A DNA stretch of 55,929 nt from the NCBI GenBank assembly GCA_902493335.1, contig CABUPJ010000018.1, positions 1-55,929 on the forward strand, written 5' to 3'. The first letter of the stretch is position 1, and each line of letters begins with the position of its first letter. Shown here in pieces: positions 7,863 through 15,622 of the stretch. The notes below the pieces were generated by a model, which was not told where the DNA came from, searched no databases, and saw only the letters and a list, made by a program, of their open reading frames with translations. A program made the position numbers and the translations under genes. The DNA comes from an uncultured Porphyromonadaceae bacterium (lineage in GTDB: Bacteria; Bacteroidota; Bacteroidia; Bacteroidales; Muribaculaceae).

Positions 7863-9008
7863 ATGAGTGAAAAACAATATATAATTCCGACTCTTCCACT
7901 TTCTTGTGATGTCGAGACTAAAGCTGTAATGAAACAGACTACTCTTGCCAGCCGTAAACTTGGAGAACTTAACGGTATTGTCGAAAAGATTCCAAATCCT
8001 GAAATTTTGATTCGCACGCTTTCTTTGCAGGAAGCAATGGATTCATCTTCAATCGAGAGTATCATTACTACTCATGATGAGCTTTATAAGGCTGAGATTG
8101 GTGCTAATAAATATTCTACGATTGCAGCTAAGGAAGTGAGTACTTATGCTGATGCGCTTATGGAGGTGTTTGAGATTGTAAAACAACGCAATCTCATTAC
8201 CGAGGGAATGATAAAAGAAATATATCATCATATAAAGCATAATGATGCAGGTTATACTACTACGCCGGGAAAGAAATTAATAAATGAAAAAACCAAAGAG
8301 AGTGTATATACTCCACCTCAGACAATTGATGAAATTCAGCTGCATATGCGTAATCTGGAGAGATTCATCAACGATGATACACTTTCGGACTTAGATCCTC
8401 TTGTGAAAATGGCCATTATACATCATCAGTTCGAAAGCATCCATCCGTTTGGCGACGGGAATGGGCGTGCAGGGCGTGTGCTCAACATCCTCTATCTTGT
8501 AGCCCAAGGCCTTTTAAATATGCCAATACTTTATCTAAGTCGTTACGTTAACCAGAATAAAGGTGAGTATTACAGGCAACTGCAGGCAGTAAGAGACACT
8601 TTACAATGGGAGTCTTGGATTATTTTTATGCTTAAAGGCGTAGAACAGACCGCAGATGAGACAATTAAATTTGTACGCGGGATCTCAGACATGATGTTAC
8701 ATTACAAGCACCGTATTCGCAAAAATCTCCCGAACGTTTATTCACAAGATCTTATTAACAACCTTTTCCGTCACCCTTATACCAAAATAGAATTTGTTGT
8801 TAAAGAGGTTGGGGTAAGCCGACCCACTGCCATGTCATATCTTAATCAATTAATTGATGAAGGAATCTTGAGTAAGCTAAAACTTGGCAGGGAGAACTAT
8901 TATATAAATAATGGTCTTTTCAACTTTATTCTTAATGCATTCCATTCTGAAGGAGATAAATTGGCAGATCCTATTAATTCCAATATGGAGACAGATGAGG
9001 ATATGTAA
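7863..9008 (+). CDS. Fic family protein (protein adenylyltransferase) with C-terminal winged helix
   Basis: A 381-residue Fic/DOC protein. The Fic_N region contains the helix SSSIESI at residues 61-67. It corresponds to the inhibitory motif (S/T)xxxE(G/N) with E65 conserved, though the last position is Ser. The catalytic loop HPFGDGNGRAGR begins at H194 and matches HxFx(D/E)GNGRxxR completely, so AMP transfer to a Ser/Thr/Tyr hydroxyl is expected. The C-terminal part (about 300-350) contains VGVSRPTAMSYLNQLIDEG, a winged-helix DNA-binding segment as in Fic regulators of the SoFic type. Codon use is AT-richer than the upstream core genes. There is no adjacent antitoxin, and the intramolecular motif makes it a self-inhibited class II Fic. 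It is probably accessory. Confidence 0.9.
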   Translation: MSEKQYIIPTLPLSCDVETKAVMKQTTLASRKLGELNGIVEKIPNPEILIRTLSLQEAMDSSSIESIITTHDELYKAEIGANKYSTIAAKEVSTYADALMEVFEIVKQRNLITEGMIKEIYHHIKHNDAGYTTTPGKKLINEKTKESVYTPPQTIDEIQLHMRNLERFINDDTLSDLDPLVKMAIIHHQFESIHPFGDGNGRAGRVLNILYLVAQGLLNMPILYLSRYVNQNKGEYYRQLQAVRDTLQWESWIIFMLKGVEQTADETIKFVRGISDMMLHYKHRIRKNLPNVYSQDLINNLFRHPYTKIEFVVKEVGVSRPTAMSYLNQLIDEGILSKLKLGRENYYINNGLFNFILNAFHSEGDKLADPINSNMETDEDM

Positions 9009-9368
9009 AGCCACTTTACACGTCGCTCCAACGTGTAAAAGAATCATCGATTTTTTTACACGTCATCTTGTATATGTAAAAATAAGCTCAAAAGCTTTAC
9101 TAATAAAAAGAAGCTCAAATTCTCCAATCGGTAACTCGTCGAACTTCAGGATTAACTGCATACCATACAATAGAAACGTGGCAGTGTGCAATGATATTAC
9201 AGCTGACTAACGTTGAAGAAACAGGAGCAAATAAGCATGATACTGAGGATGCTTTTTCGGCAGACTTGTGGTTGATATCTATGAATTATTTGCAACAATG
9301 ATTCCGGACCTCAAACCAATTTAGACGGCGAATTATAGACGGCAATCGCCGAACAGCCCAACGAGATT

Positions 9369-9578
9369 TTGAAGTGTGCGATGCATCTGTTCCTCGGCTA
9401 TCTCGATGGCGCAACCCAATTCGCCCAGTCGTGTGGAGGCGGTAGTGGTGACACATCACTCCCTTGGGATTGCAAGGAGGATGAAGATGACCGCCGCTTC
9501 GCCTACCGTTGCATGATGCAGGCCCATAAGTTGCTGAAACCTTCTCAACTAAAGCCCGGGGTATGTGGAAAACGCTAA
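9369..9578 (+). pseudogene. C-terminal fragment, possibly of a mobilization protein (copy 1)
   Basis: A 69-codon frame with GYLDGATQFAQSCGGGSGDT followed by DDRRFAYRCMMQAHKLL and a basic end, GVCGKR. The Gly-rich linker, acidic patch and basic Cys-containing tail resemble the C-terminal ends of Bacteroidales relaxase/plasmid-recombination (MobV-like) proteins; this is from memory and low confidence. The N-terminal bulk is missing, so it is treated as a remnant. A second copy of the last part, AYRCMMQAHKMLKP, lies at about 13094-13176 in the same orientation. Confidence 0.35.
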
Positions 9579-9633
9579 GGGGAACATTTGCCGTAATATT
9601 TCCTTCTGATTCTCCATTTATTACCATTTGTGA

Positions 9634-9664
9634 TTGCCGGCAAATTCTACATGCGGTAATTTTG
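9634..9664 (+). promoter_or_regulatory. Promoter of the MATE-Crp operon
   Basis: TTG at 9634-9636, a 20-bp spacer, then TAATTTTG at 9657-9664. Transcription would start near 9671, so translation must begin at the ATG at 9692 rather than at the upstream in-frame ATG at 9563. Confidence 0.7.
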
Positions 9665-9691
9665 CGGTCTCAAAACGCATCAGACACAGAA

Positions 9692-11053
9692 ATGACAAAA
9701 GCAAAGTTGGATTTCAAGAATGGCGGCGTGGGGAAACTGTTCGTACAGCAGTTGGTCCCCGCATTGTTAGGAATGGTGGCGTCGGCCCTTTATGTGGTTG
9801 CCGATGGAATCTTCGTCGGTCGCGGTGTCGGGAGCGATGCCATTGCGGCCGTCAATATCAACAATCCGGTAATGACCTTCGTAAGCGGAATAGGACTGAT
9901 GTTTGGAATGGGAGGCGGTGTGCTGGCTTCCATGAATCTTGCCCGGGGCAAGAAAAAGAGCGCGAATATCAATCTTATGCAGACATGTATCGCATCCTTC
10001 GCCGTAAGTTGTGTCCTTACGCTGATACTGTGTGTTTTTCCCCGCCAGTCAGGTTATCTTCTCGGTTCGGATGAATATTTGATTGATGGAGTCGCGGAAT
10101 ATCTTTTCTGGTATGCCCTATGTTTCCCTTTCATGGTATTGATGACGGCGTTGCCGTTCTTTGTCCGGCTGAGTAATCCCAACATTCCCATGCTGGCCTT
10201 ATCAGCGGGGGCATTATTAAATGTCCTGCTCGACTATATCTTTATTTTTCCGTTTGGATGGGGCCTTTTCGGCGCAGCGATAGCGACAGGCATAGGGCAG
10301 ACCGTAGGTGCTCTGATCATGATATTCTATCTCTTTCGGCGTGATATAGCAGTTCACTTTATAAAATTGAAAATCAGCGCCGGAAACATCTTGCGTACAT
10401 TCCGCAACATCGGTTACATGATGTATCTCGGCCTGTCGGTCTTTCTGTCCGAGATCACTATCTCAATAATGGGTATCGCGGGCAACTATGCCTTTATGTA
10501 CCGTCTGGGAGCAGACGGAGTGGCTGCCTTCAGCATAGTATGTTACCTCTTCCCGGTAATATTCATGGTATTTAATGCCACAATACAATCAGCCCAGCCG
10601 ATTATCAGTTATAATTATGGATGCTCACAACTTGTCCGCTCCGCGCAGGCCTTGCGTTACGCACTCTTCTTTGCGATAGGTTTCGCACTCGTCATGGCGG
10701 GGATATTTCTGCTTCATTCCGATGGGGTTGTCGATTTATTCATTCCGGACAGCAATAATCCTGCATGGAGATATGCGGTAGACGGTCTGCCATATTTTTC
10801 AATCGATTTTGTATTCTTCGGCATCAATACAATAATGATAGGCTACTATACAAGTGTGGAACGGTTAAACCGCGCACTGCTGCTCACTGTTGTACGAGGA
10901 ATAATGCCGGTGGTTTATTTCTTTGTGCTGCCCTTATGGCTGGGCGACACAGGACTATGGATGTCGGTAGCTGCTGCGGATATCACAACTTCATTGCTGG
11001 CAGGCATAATGTTTATTTCAGACAAATTCACAATGTCATGGAAAAATTCATAG
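9692..11053 (+). CDS. MATE family efflux transporter
   Basis: A 453-residue multidrug/oligosaccharidyl-lipid superfamily antiporter in the inner membrane with about 12 transmembrane helices. The first helices contain QQLVPALLGMVASALYVVAD, and the motif DGIFVGRGVGSDAIAAVNI is classical for NorM/DinF-type MATE proteins. The frame is open from 9563, but the promoter at 9634-9664 fixes the start at 9692 (MTKAKLDFKNGG). The 3' end overlaps the start of the Crp-like regulator by 16 nt, so the regulator probably controls this transporter. The substrate is unknown; cationic drugs or dyes are usual for the family. It lies within the accessory zone and is probably horizontally acquired. Confidence 0.9.
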   Translation: MTKAKLDFKNGGVGKLFVQQLVPALLGMVASALYVVADGIFVGRGVGSDAIAAVNINNPVMTFVSGIGLMFGMGGGVLASMNLARGKKKSANINLMQTCIASFAVSCVLTLILCVFPRQSGYLLGSDEYLIDGVAEYLFWYALCFPFMVLMTALPFFVRLSNPNIPMLALSAGALLNVLLDYIFIFPFGWGLFGAAIATGIGQTVGALIMIFYLFRRDIAVHFIKLKISAGNILRTFRNIGYMMYLGLSVFLSEITISIMGIAGNYAFMYRLGADGVAAFSIVCYLFPVIFMVFNATIQSAQPIISYNYGCSQLVRSAQALRYALFFAIGFALVMAGIFLLHSDGVVDLFIPDSNNPAWRYAVDGLPYFSIDFVFFGINTIMIGYYTSVERLNRALLLTVVRGIMPVVYFFVLPLWLGDTGLWMSVAAADITTSLLAGIMFISDKFTMSWKNS

Positions 11054-11604
11054 AAGACATAAGACAAAAATATAATATCGGTCAGGAGGGTGTGGAAATT
11101 CTGTATGAGACACTCCGCACAGTCAGTTTCCGCAAAGGGGATATAATCGTAGCGGAAGGCAGCGTAAATGACTCGATATACCTGTTGCGCAAAGGGGTGT
11201 GGCGGACATACGCCCTTAAAAACGCGGAGGAAATAACACTGTGGTTTGCAACAGCGGGAGATTTCGACCTTGCGCCATGGTGCGTTATGAAAGGCCAGCC
11301 CTCACGTTACACAATTTCATCGTCAAGCAACAGTGAGGCAATCGAAATCACTAAAAGTACCGTGATGCAACTTTCACAGGTGTCACCTTCCTTTGTAGGA
11401 TTCCTGTGCGACCTTTATGCCGACATCTTTCTCCACACTGATGATATACTTGTGGATATGGCTTCGCCGAGAGCACTAAACCGATACATAGCATTTATGG
11501 AGAAGATGCCCGAGATTTTCAGAGAAGTCTCTCAAAAGGAGATAGCCCGTTTTCTTGGAATAACGCCACAATCGTTAAGCCGCATAAGAGCGGGCATCAA
11601 ATGA
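11038..11604 (+). CDS. Crp/Fnr family transcriptional regulator
   Basis: A 188-residue regulator starting MEKFIEDIRQKYNIGQEG. A cyclic-nucleotide-binding-like beta roll spans about residues 20-115 (SFRKGDIIVAEGSVNDSIYL). A C-terminal helix-turn-helix follows, VSQKEIARFLGITPQSLSRI, which is intact. The cAMP-contacting Arg/Ser pair of true Crp is not evident, so the ligand is unknown. The start at 11038 overlaps the MATE gene by 16 nt; a longer frame reaching back to 10765 lies inside the MATE gene and is not used. Coupling suggests local regulation of the transporter. Confidence 0.88.
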   Translation: MEKFIEDIRQKYNIGQEGVEILYETLRTVSFRKGDIIVAEGSVNDSIYLLRKGVWRTYALKNAEEITLWFATAGDFDLAPWCVMKGQPSRYTISSSSNSEAIEITKSTVMQLSQVSPSFVGFLCDLYADIFLHTDDILVDMASPRALNRYIAFMEKMPEIFREVSQKEIARFLGITPQSLSRIRAGIK

Positions 11605-11991
11605 ATATGTGAATAATGTAGCGTCGCATTTTATCGCTTATTATGGCAAAATATGTTTGCCTATAAAAAAGCTGTTTTGTATAATCTTCTGATAATCAAA
11701 TGTTCAAGGCTTCTTCAACGAGGACGAATACTAAGCGATAAATTATTGCAACTATCTTATAAGCAATGGCTGAGAAAATGATTGTTTTCTTGGCCAATGG
11801 TGTTTTATAGCTTCATACGGCAAAATATGCTTGTGTAATTTGGGGATTTCGGGGCATTTGTTTGGATATAATGTGTTAGCATTATTACTTTATAATAGAA
11901 AACGAATATCGCCAATTTTAATATTTTTAATCTTGATATGCCGTGTTATTGCACATATTGAGTCGTATCTTTACGTAATAATTATTATACC
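11605..11991. other. AT-rich gap containing a DUF2795 3'-end remnant
   Basis: Positions 11708-11734 encode G-F-F-N-E-D-E-Y-stop, the same C-terminus as the DUF2795 protein at 7649 but with different synonymous codons (GAA TAC TAA instead of GAG TAT TGA). No body of the gene and no recognisable copy of the terminator follow. The rest is AT-rich with no gene. TATCTTTA at 11966-11973 is a possible -7 box for the DUF1848 gene. Confidence 0.6.
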
Positions 11992-12957
11992 ATGATGAAG
12001 CATCAAACTATATCTATATGCAACGACAATGGAGCGGTAGTCTTGGCGCAGGCTCCTCTGATAATATCTGCAAGCAGAGCCACAGACATACCGGCGTTTT
12101 ATACCGACTGGTTTTTCTGTAGGCTTGAAAAAGGTTATGTCAGGTGGCGGAATCCTTTCTCGAGGCAGGATAGCTATGTTTCATTTGCGAATACCCGTTT
12201 CATTGTTTTCTGGTCGAAAAATCCTGCGCCTCTGTTACCCTATTTATCCACGCTTAAAGAGCGGGGAATCGGGTGTTATATACAATATACTCTTAATGAT
12301 TACGAGGCTGAAGGGCTGGAACCAAATGTTCCCCCTTTACAGCAGCGGATAGAAACTTTCCGTAGGCTCGTTGATGCTCTCGGCACCGAAGCGGTCGTGT
12401 GGCGTTTTGACCCGCTTATTCTTACAGATAAAATAGATATGGATATTTTACTTGAAAAAATCGCGCGCATCGCCGATGCTTTGGTCAGCTATACAGATAA
12501 ACTCGTTTTCAGTTTCGCCGACATTGAGTCGTATAAAAAAGTGTCGCGCAATCTTAGGCTTAGCGGCATCAATTACCGTGAATGGAATGAAGAGTCTATG
12601 CGTGAATTTGCATCGCGCCTATCGACGTTAAACCGTGACAATTGGAATTTCAGGCTGGCGACGTGCGCCGAAACGATAGATCTTTGGGAATATGGAGTAG
12701 AGCACAATCGCTGCATCGACCCGGAGCTGATCAGCCGTCTTGCAACCGATGATGCCATTTTGCAAAACTTCCTTTATAACGCCAGGGGCGACAGCGGCCA
12801 ACGCAAGGCGTGCGGCTGCATTCTATCAAAAGACATCGGCGCTTACAACACTTGCCCGCATGGCTGTCTCTACTGCTATGCCAACACCTTCCCGGCCTCG
12901 GCATTTGAAAATTATAAAAGGGCTCTCGCTAATCCGCATATTGACTCAATAATTTAA
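11992..12957 (+). CDS. DUF1848 family protein
   Basis: A 321-residue protein. It begins with the family pattern IISASRATDIPAFYTDWFF and continues with FIVFWSKNPAPLLPYL and VVWRFDPLILTD, features of a TIM-barrel related to radical SAM proteins. Near the C-terminus YNTCPHGCLYCYAN gives a Cx3Cx2C cluster typical of [4Fe-4S] binding. An upstream Cys in RKACGCIL is also present. The biochemical role of DUF1848 is unknown. Two adjacent ATGs at 11992 and 11995 are possible starts. It is an isolated accessory gene between the two DUF2795 tail copies. Confidence 0.85.
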   Translation: MMKHQTISICNDNGAVVLAQAPLIISASRATDIPAFYTDWFFCRLEKGYVRWRNPFSRQDSYVSFANTRFIVFWSKNPAPLLPYLSTLKERGIGCYIQYTLNDYEAEGLEPNVPPLQQRIETFRRLVDALGTEAVVWRFDPLILTDKIDMDILLEKIARIADALVSYTDKLVFSFADIESYKKVSRNLRLSGINYREWNEESMREFASRLSTLNRDNWNFRLATCAETIDLWEYGVEHNRCIDPELISRLATDDAILQNFLYNARGDSGQRKACGCILSKDIGAYNTCPHGCLYCYANTFPASAFENYKRALANPHIDSII

Positions 12958-12960
12958 TTT

Positions 12961-13056
12961 ATGAATTGCACACCCAACATACGAAAATCAGCACAAACCT
13001 TTGTTGAAGTACTACAAAAGGCGAAAGATTGGTTTGCCTCGATGCTCTATCACTGA
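12961..13056 (+). CDS. Short unidentified ORF after the DUF1848 gene
   Basis: A 31-codon frame starting 4 nt after the DUF1848 stop (MNCTPNIRKSAQTFVEVLQK and on to LYH). I do not recognise it. It may be a remnant, or chance. The close spacing is the only support. Confidence 0.2.
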   Translation: MNCTPNIRKSAQTFVEVLQKAKDWFASMLYH

Positions 13057-13594
13057 CAATCTATTTCTACGAGGTTGTAAAGGATATGCCGCCATTTCGC
13101 CTACCGCTGCATGATGCAGGCTCACAAGATGCTGAAACCAACTCAGCCCAAACGCGGTATATCAGGCAGACGTTAAAATTTTTATGCCTGACAGTTATAT
13201 TCTTATATTTTTTATTAAATTTGCGATTGCAAACCGTTTTGAAGCCCCGGTCGCGGGCAGAGGGGCGGGAGGCATGACATAATGAAAAGCGTTTATCCGC
13301 GCTGATTCTTGACGTCTCGGAATTCTCGCAAAATTCATATTGAAGTCAGGGATTGAGCAACGGTAGATGCCCGTGGATATGTAATATCTTGCATTCGGTA
13401 TGATATTCCGTGAGGAATATGGCCGGAGGCATTGGTTACATATACAAGCGTAGGGCTTCTTCGTTGCCGTCCGACTTCAATAGGGCAATGCGAGAAGCCT
13501 CGGGACGTAGGACGGTAACAGATACAGACTCCTACGCTTTTCTCGTATAAACCAATCTAATGCCAACGAGGGGATGACCGCGGCTCGTAACAAT
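13057..13594 (+). other. Gap with mobilization-like tail (copy 2) and orphan promoter
   Basis: Positions about 13094-13176 encode AYRCMMQAHKMLKPTQPKRG and end in a stop. This is a diverged copy of the tail at about 9498-9578. A perfect TAnnTTTG element, TAAATTTG, lies at 13216-13223 with no obvious gene behind it. A distant inverted repeat, AAGCGTAGG (13444) with CCTACGCTT (13531), precedes the lipoprotein gene. Otherwise no gene is seen. Confidence 0.45.
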
Positions 13595-14596
13595 ATGAAA
13601 AAACTTAGATTATTAAGTACAGCATTACTCTCACTTTTGGCTGTCATTTTCGTGGCTTGTTCCGAATCAGTTAGGGAAGAACCTTTGATGCCTGAAGACC
13701 CCGAAATCAGCAACGATATAATCGCAATTGCGATTGCAACCGATCTGGTTATTGACGAGACACCCTTTGAGAGCCGCAGTGGAAATAGCCAGGACCTGAT
13801 AGGAGTTGAAATCACACGAAAGACATCGGGCAGTGAAACAGATGCAGGCGTTCCAAATACAATCTATGCAAGCGGTGTATTTGATGACATTAGCGACATT
13901 GTATTCAAATTTGTAAAAGGAGGCACTTATTCAATTAGTATGTGCTATTATCCAAACGCAAAGAATATTGTATATAATTATCCCGACGGTACGTACGGAT
14001 CACCATTCTCATATATCTATGGGTTACAATCCTACAGACTTAACGACCCCGTTTATTATGGTGGAGTAGAAGGTGGTTGGTCCGGAGACCAAGGTCCTAT
14101 ATTAGCACAACTGCTGGATGACACATATCAGCCTGGGGATGATAGATATCTCCAATCGTACAAAAGAGGGACAACGGCACGTTACTGCGGAAAGACCGAT
14201 TATTTCACAGTAGATGAAAATACTTCCATCTGTGTAAAATTGGAATTATGTCTGATGTCTATAACTTTGCAACCAACAAATTTTACTGAGGGCGAATTGG
14301 AATTATGTTTTAAAAATTATATGTATCAACAGGAGGGAATCTGGACCGTAACCCCCGGAGACGTAATGACCAAGTTCCTTCAAGTTCCATATATTCCTGG
14401 CGAGGAATCTTTGGAATTATTCTACACCACTCCTAAGGGTGAAAAATATCTACTCGCCACAAAACGACTCCAAAGAAAGCATCGTACAAACTTTGTCTTT
14501 AAATTTGATTTGGTAGAGCGGGCAGATGGTACAATTGGTATTCAGGTGCCTTCTAATGAGTCTTTTGGCGATGAAGATTCAACTTTTGATTTCTAA
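13595..14596 (+). CDS. Lipoprotein of unknown function (possibly fimbrillin-like)
   Basis: A 333-residue exported lipoprotein. The start at 13595 gives MKKLRLLSTALLSLLAVIFV followed by the lipobox Cys (VACSES). A longer frame from 13574 adds seven residues that would spoil the signal peptide. After an acidic linker (EEPLMPEDPE) the body is rich in beta-prone, aromatic segments (YSISMCYYPNAKN, SFIYGL-like stretches), reminiscent of Bacteroidales fimbrillin/Mfa-type surface proteins, but I cannot assign a family. AT-rich codon use differs from the core genes. It is followed by the third DUF2795 tail copy. Confidence 0.7.
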   Translation: MKKLRLLSTALLSLLAVIFVACSESVREEPLMPEDPEISNDIIAIAIATDLVIDETPFESRSGNSQDLIGVEITRKTSGSETDAGVPNTIYASGVFDDISDIVFKFVKGGTYSISMCYYPNAKNIVYNYPDGTYGSPFSYIYGLQSYRLNDPVYYGGVEGGWSGDQGPILAQLLDDTYQPGDDRYLQSYKRGTTARYCGKTDYFTVDENTSICVKLELCLMSITLQPTNFTEGELELCFKNYMYQQEGIWTVTPGDVMTKFLQVPYIPGEESLELFYTTPKGEKYLLATKRLQRKHRTNFVFKFDLVERADGTIGIQVPSNESFGDEDSTFDF

Positions 14597-14693
14597 CGAC
14601 TCGCCTATATCTCTTCATTTTATCGCCTTTTATAGCAAAGTTTGCTTGTCTAACTGAGATTAAATAGAGCTAAGAGGCTGATTTGCAATTTGC

Positions 14694-14850
14694 TCAGACT
14701 TCTTCAACGAGGATGAGTATTGAGCCGTATATTTGCGTCCGATTTTAAGACATAAACAACCTAATAATTAAGCGATTGGTAAGCAACAAAATAAGCTTGT
14801 CAATCGCTTTTTGTATGCTTTTGGGATAGAATAATGCCGGTAGCAGCCTT
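14694..14850 (+). repeat. Diverged copy of the DUF2795 3' end and terminator
   Basis: Positions 14694-14723 encode S-D-F-F-N-E-D-E-Y-stop. The shared downstream pieces GTCCGATTTTAAGA, AAGCGATTGG, the terminator, GTATGCTTTTG and AATAATGCC follow in the same order as after the intact gene at 7649. The 5' part of the gene is missing. It looks like the old downstream junction of inserted DNA. Confidence 0.75.
14770..14814 (+). terminator. Terminator in the duplicated DUF2795 tail
   Basis: A 15-bp stem (14770-14784 with 14795-14809, two G.U pairs) with a T run after it. It is homologous to the terminator at 7691-7735 and now probably serves the lipoprotein gene. Confidence 0.8.
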
Positions 14851-15003
14851 TATATTAGTTGGAATATAGGTCGCTAAAGGGATGTTTTTAAGGCCATCTT
14901 TTGAGGTGCCACCAAAGGTAATCGAAATATTGTGGACGAAAGTTTTTTGGATATTGAACGGAGTTCGATTATCTTTTTCACTATCTTTACCACAAAAAAA
15001 ATA

Positions 15004-15582
15004 ATGGCCCGACTCAACGATTTTATGGTGTGTCCCGAACTGGCGCCCATCTCCAATTATTGTCTCGCAAACGGGACGGCCGCGACCTACAGCAAAGGGC
15101 AATCATTTGTGGATGAAGGGTCGCTCTGCCGATATGTCGCTGTCGTGCGGTCGGGATATTTCAAATTTTCGGTCATCGATAACAATGGCGAAGAATGCAC
15201 CACCGGCTTCTCGTTCGCAGGTGATATAGTGGCCGATTATGTTTACTCTTTCCTGAATTCACAGCCATCGCCTACATCTATAGTCTCCGGTGTCGATTCA
15301 GAAGTGCTGAGGGTGCCGGTTGATGAGCTGAGAGCCTATCTCGATAAAGTTGATTCGGAATATATCGGCCGGACAGCAAAGCTGCTTCTTAAGGAGGCAT
15401 ATGGCCGTTATATCGACATGCACAGATTTACGCCCGAAGAGCGGTATCTGAAACTCAAAGGGCGCGTGCCTGACCTCCTGTCTCTTGTGCCGTTGCAGGA
15501 GCTGGCTTCCTACTTGTGTATTTCGCGTCGGCAGTTCCAACGCATCCGCGCACTGGCGGGACATTTGTCCCACGACAAATGA
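15004..15582 (+). CDS. Crp/Fnr family transcriptional regulator
   Basis: A 192-residue regulator beginning MARLNDFMVCPELAPISNYC. The cyclic-nucleotide-binding-like domain includes SKGQSFVDEGSLCRYVAVV, and a C-terminal helix-turn-helix includes LQELASYLCISRRQFQRIRA. It is of the same broad type as the regulator at 11038 but clearly a different gene. TATCTTTA at 14982-14989 lies 15 nt before the start and supports 15004 over the upstream in-frame ATG at 14932. The next gene starts only 40 nt later but has its own -7 box. The ligand and targets are unknown. Confidence 0.85.
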   Translation: MARLNDFMVCPELAPISNYCLANGTAATYSKGQSFVDEGSLCRYVAVVRSGYFKFSVIDNNGEECTTGFSFAGDIVADYVYSFLNSQPSPTSIVSGVDSEVLRVPVDELRAYLDKVDSEYIGRTAKLLLKEAYGRYIDMHRFTPEERYLKLKGRVPDLLSLVPLQELASYLCISRRQFQRIRALAGHLSHDK

Positions 15583-15593
15583 AACAGATACCG

Positions 15594-15601
15594 TAATTTT
15601 G
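15594..15601 (+). promoter_or_regulatory. Promoter -7 box of the exported protein gene at 15623
   Basis: TAATTTTG, a perfect TAnnTTTG match, lies 22 nt before the ATG at 15623. TTTG at 15564-15567 precedes it at a rather long 26 bp. This fixes the start at 15623, not at the in-frame ATG at 15485 inside the regulator. Confidence 0.55.
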
Positions 15602-15622
15602 GGGAAACTTAAAATCACAGAT

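Larger units (their letters stand above)
9009..9691 (+). other. Accessory gap with hairpin and gene remnants
   Basis: Just after the Fic stop a 9-bp inverted repeat (9015-9023 with 9031-9039, TTTACACGT/ACGTGTAAA) precedes a T-rich run and may end the Fic transcript. A short unrecognised frame of 36 codons runs from 9191 to 9301. The mobilization-like fragment (9369-9578) follows, then the MATE promoter. I see no intact gene. Confidence 0.5.
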
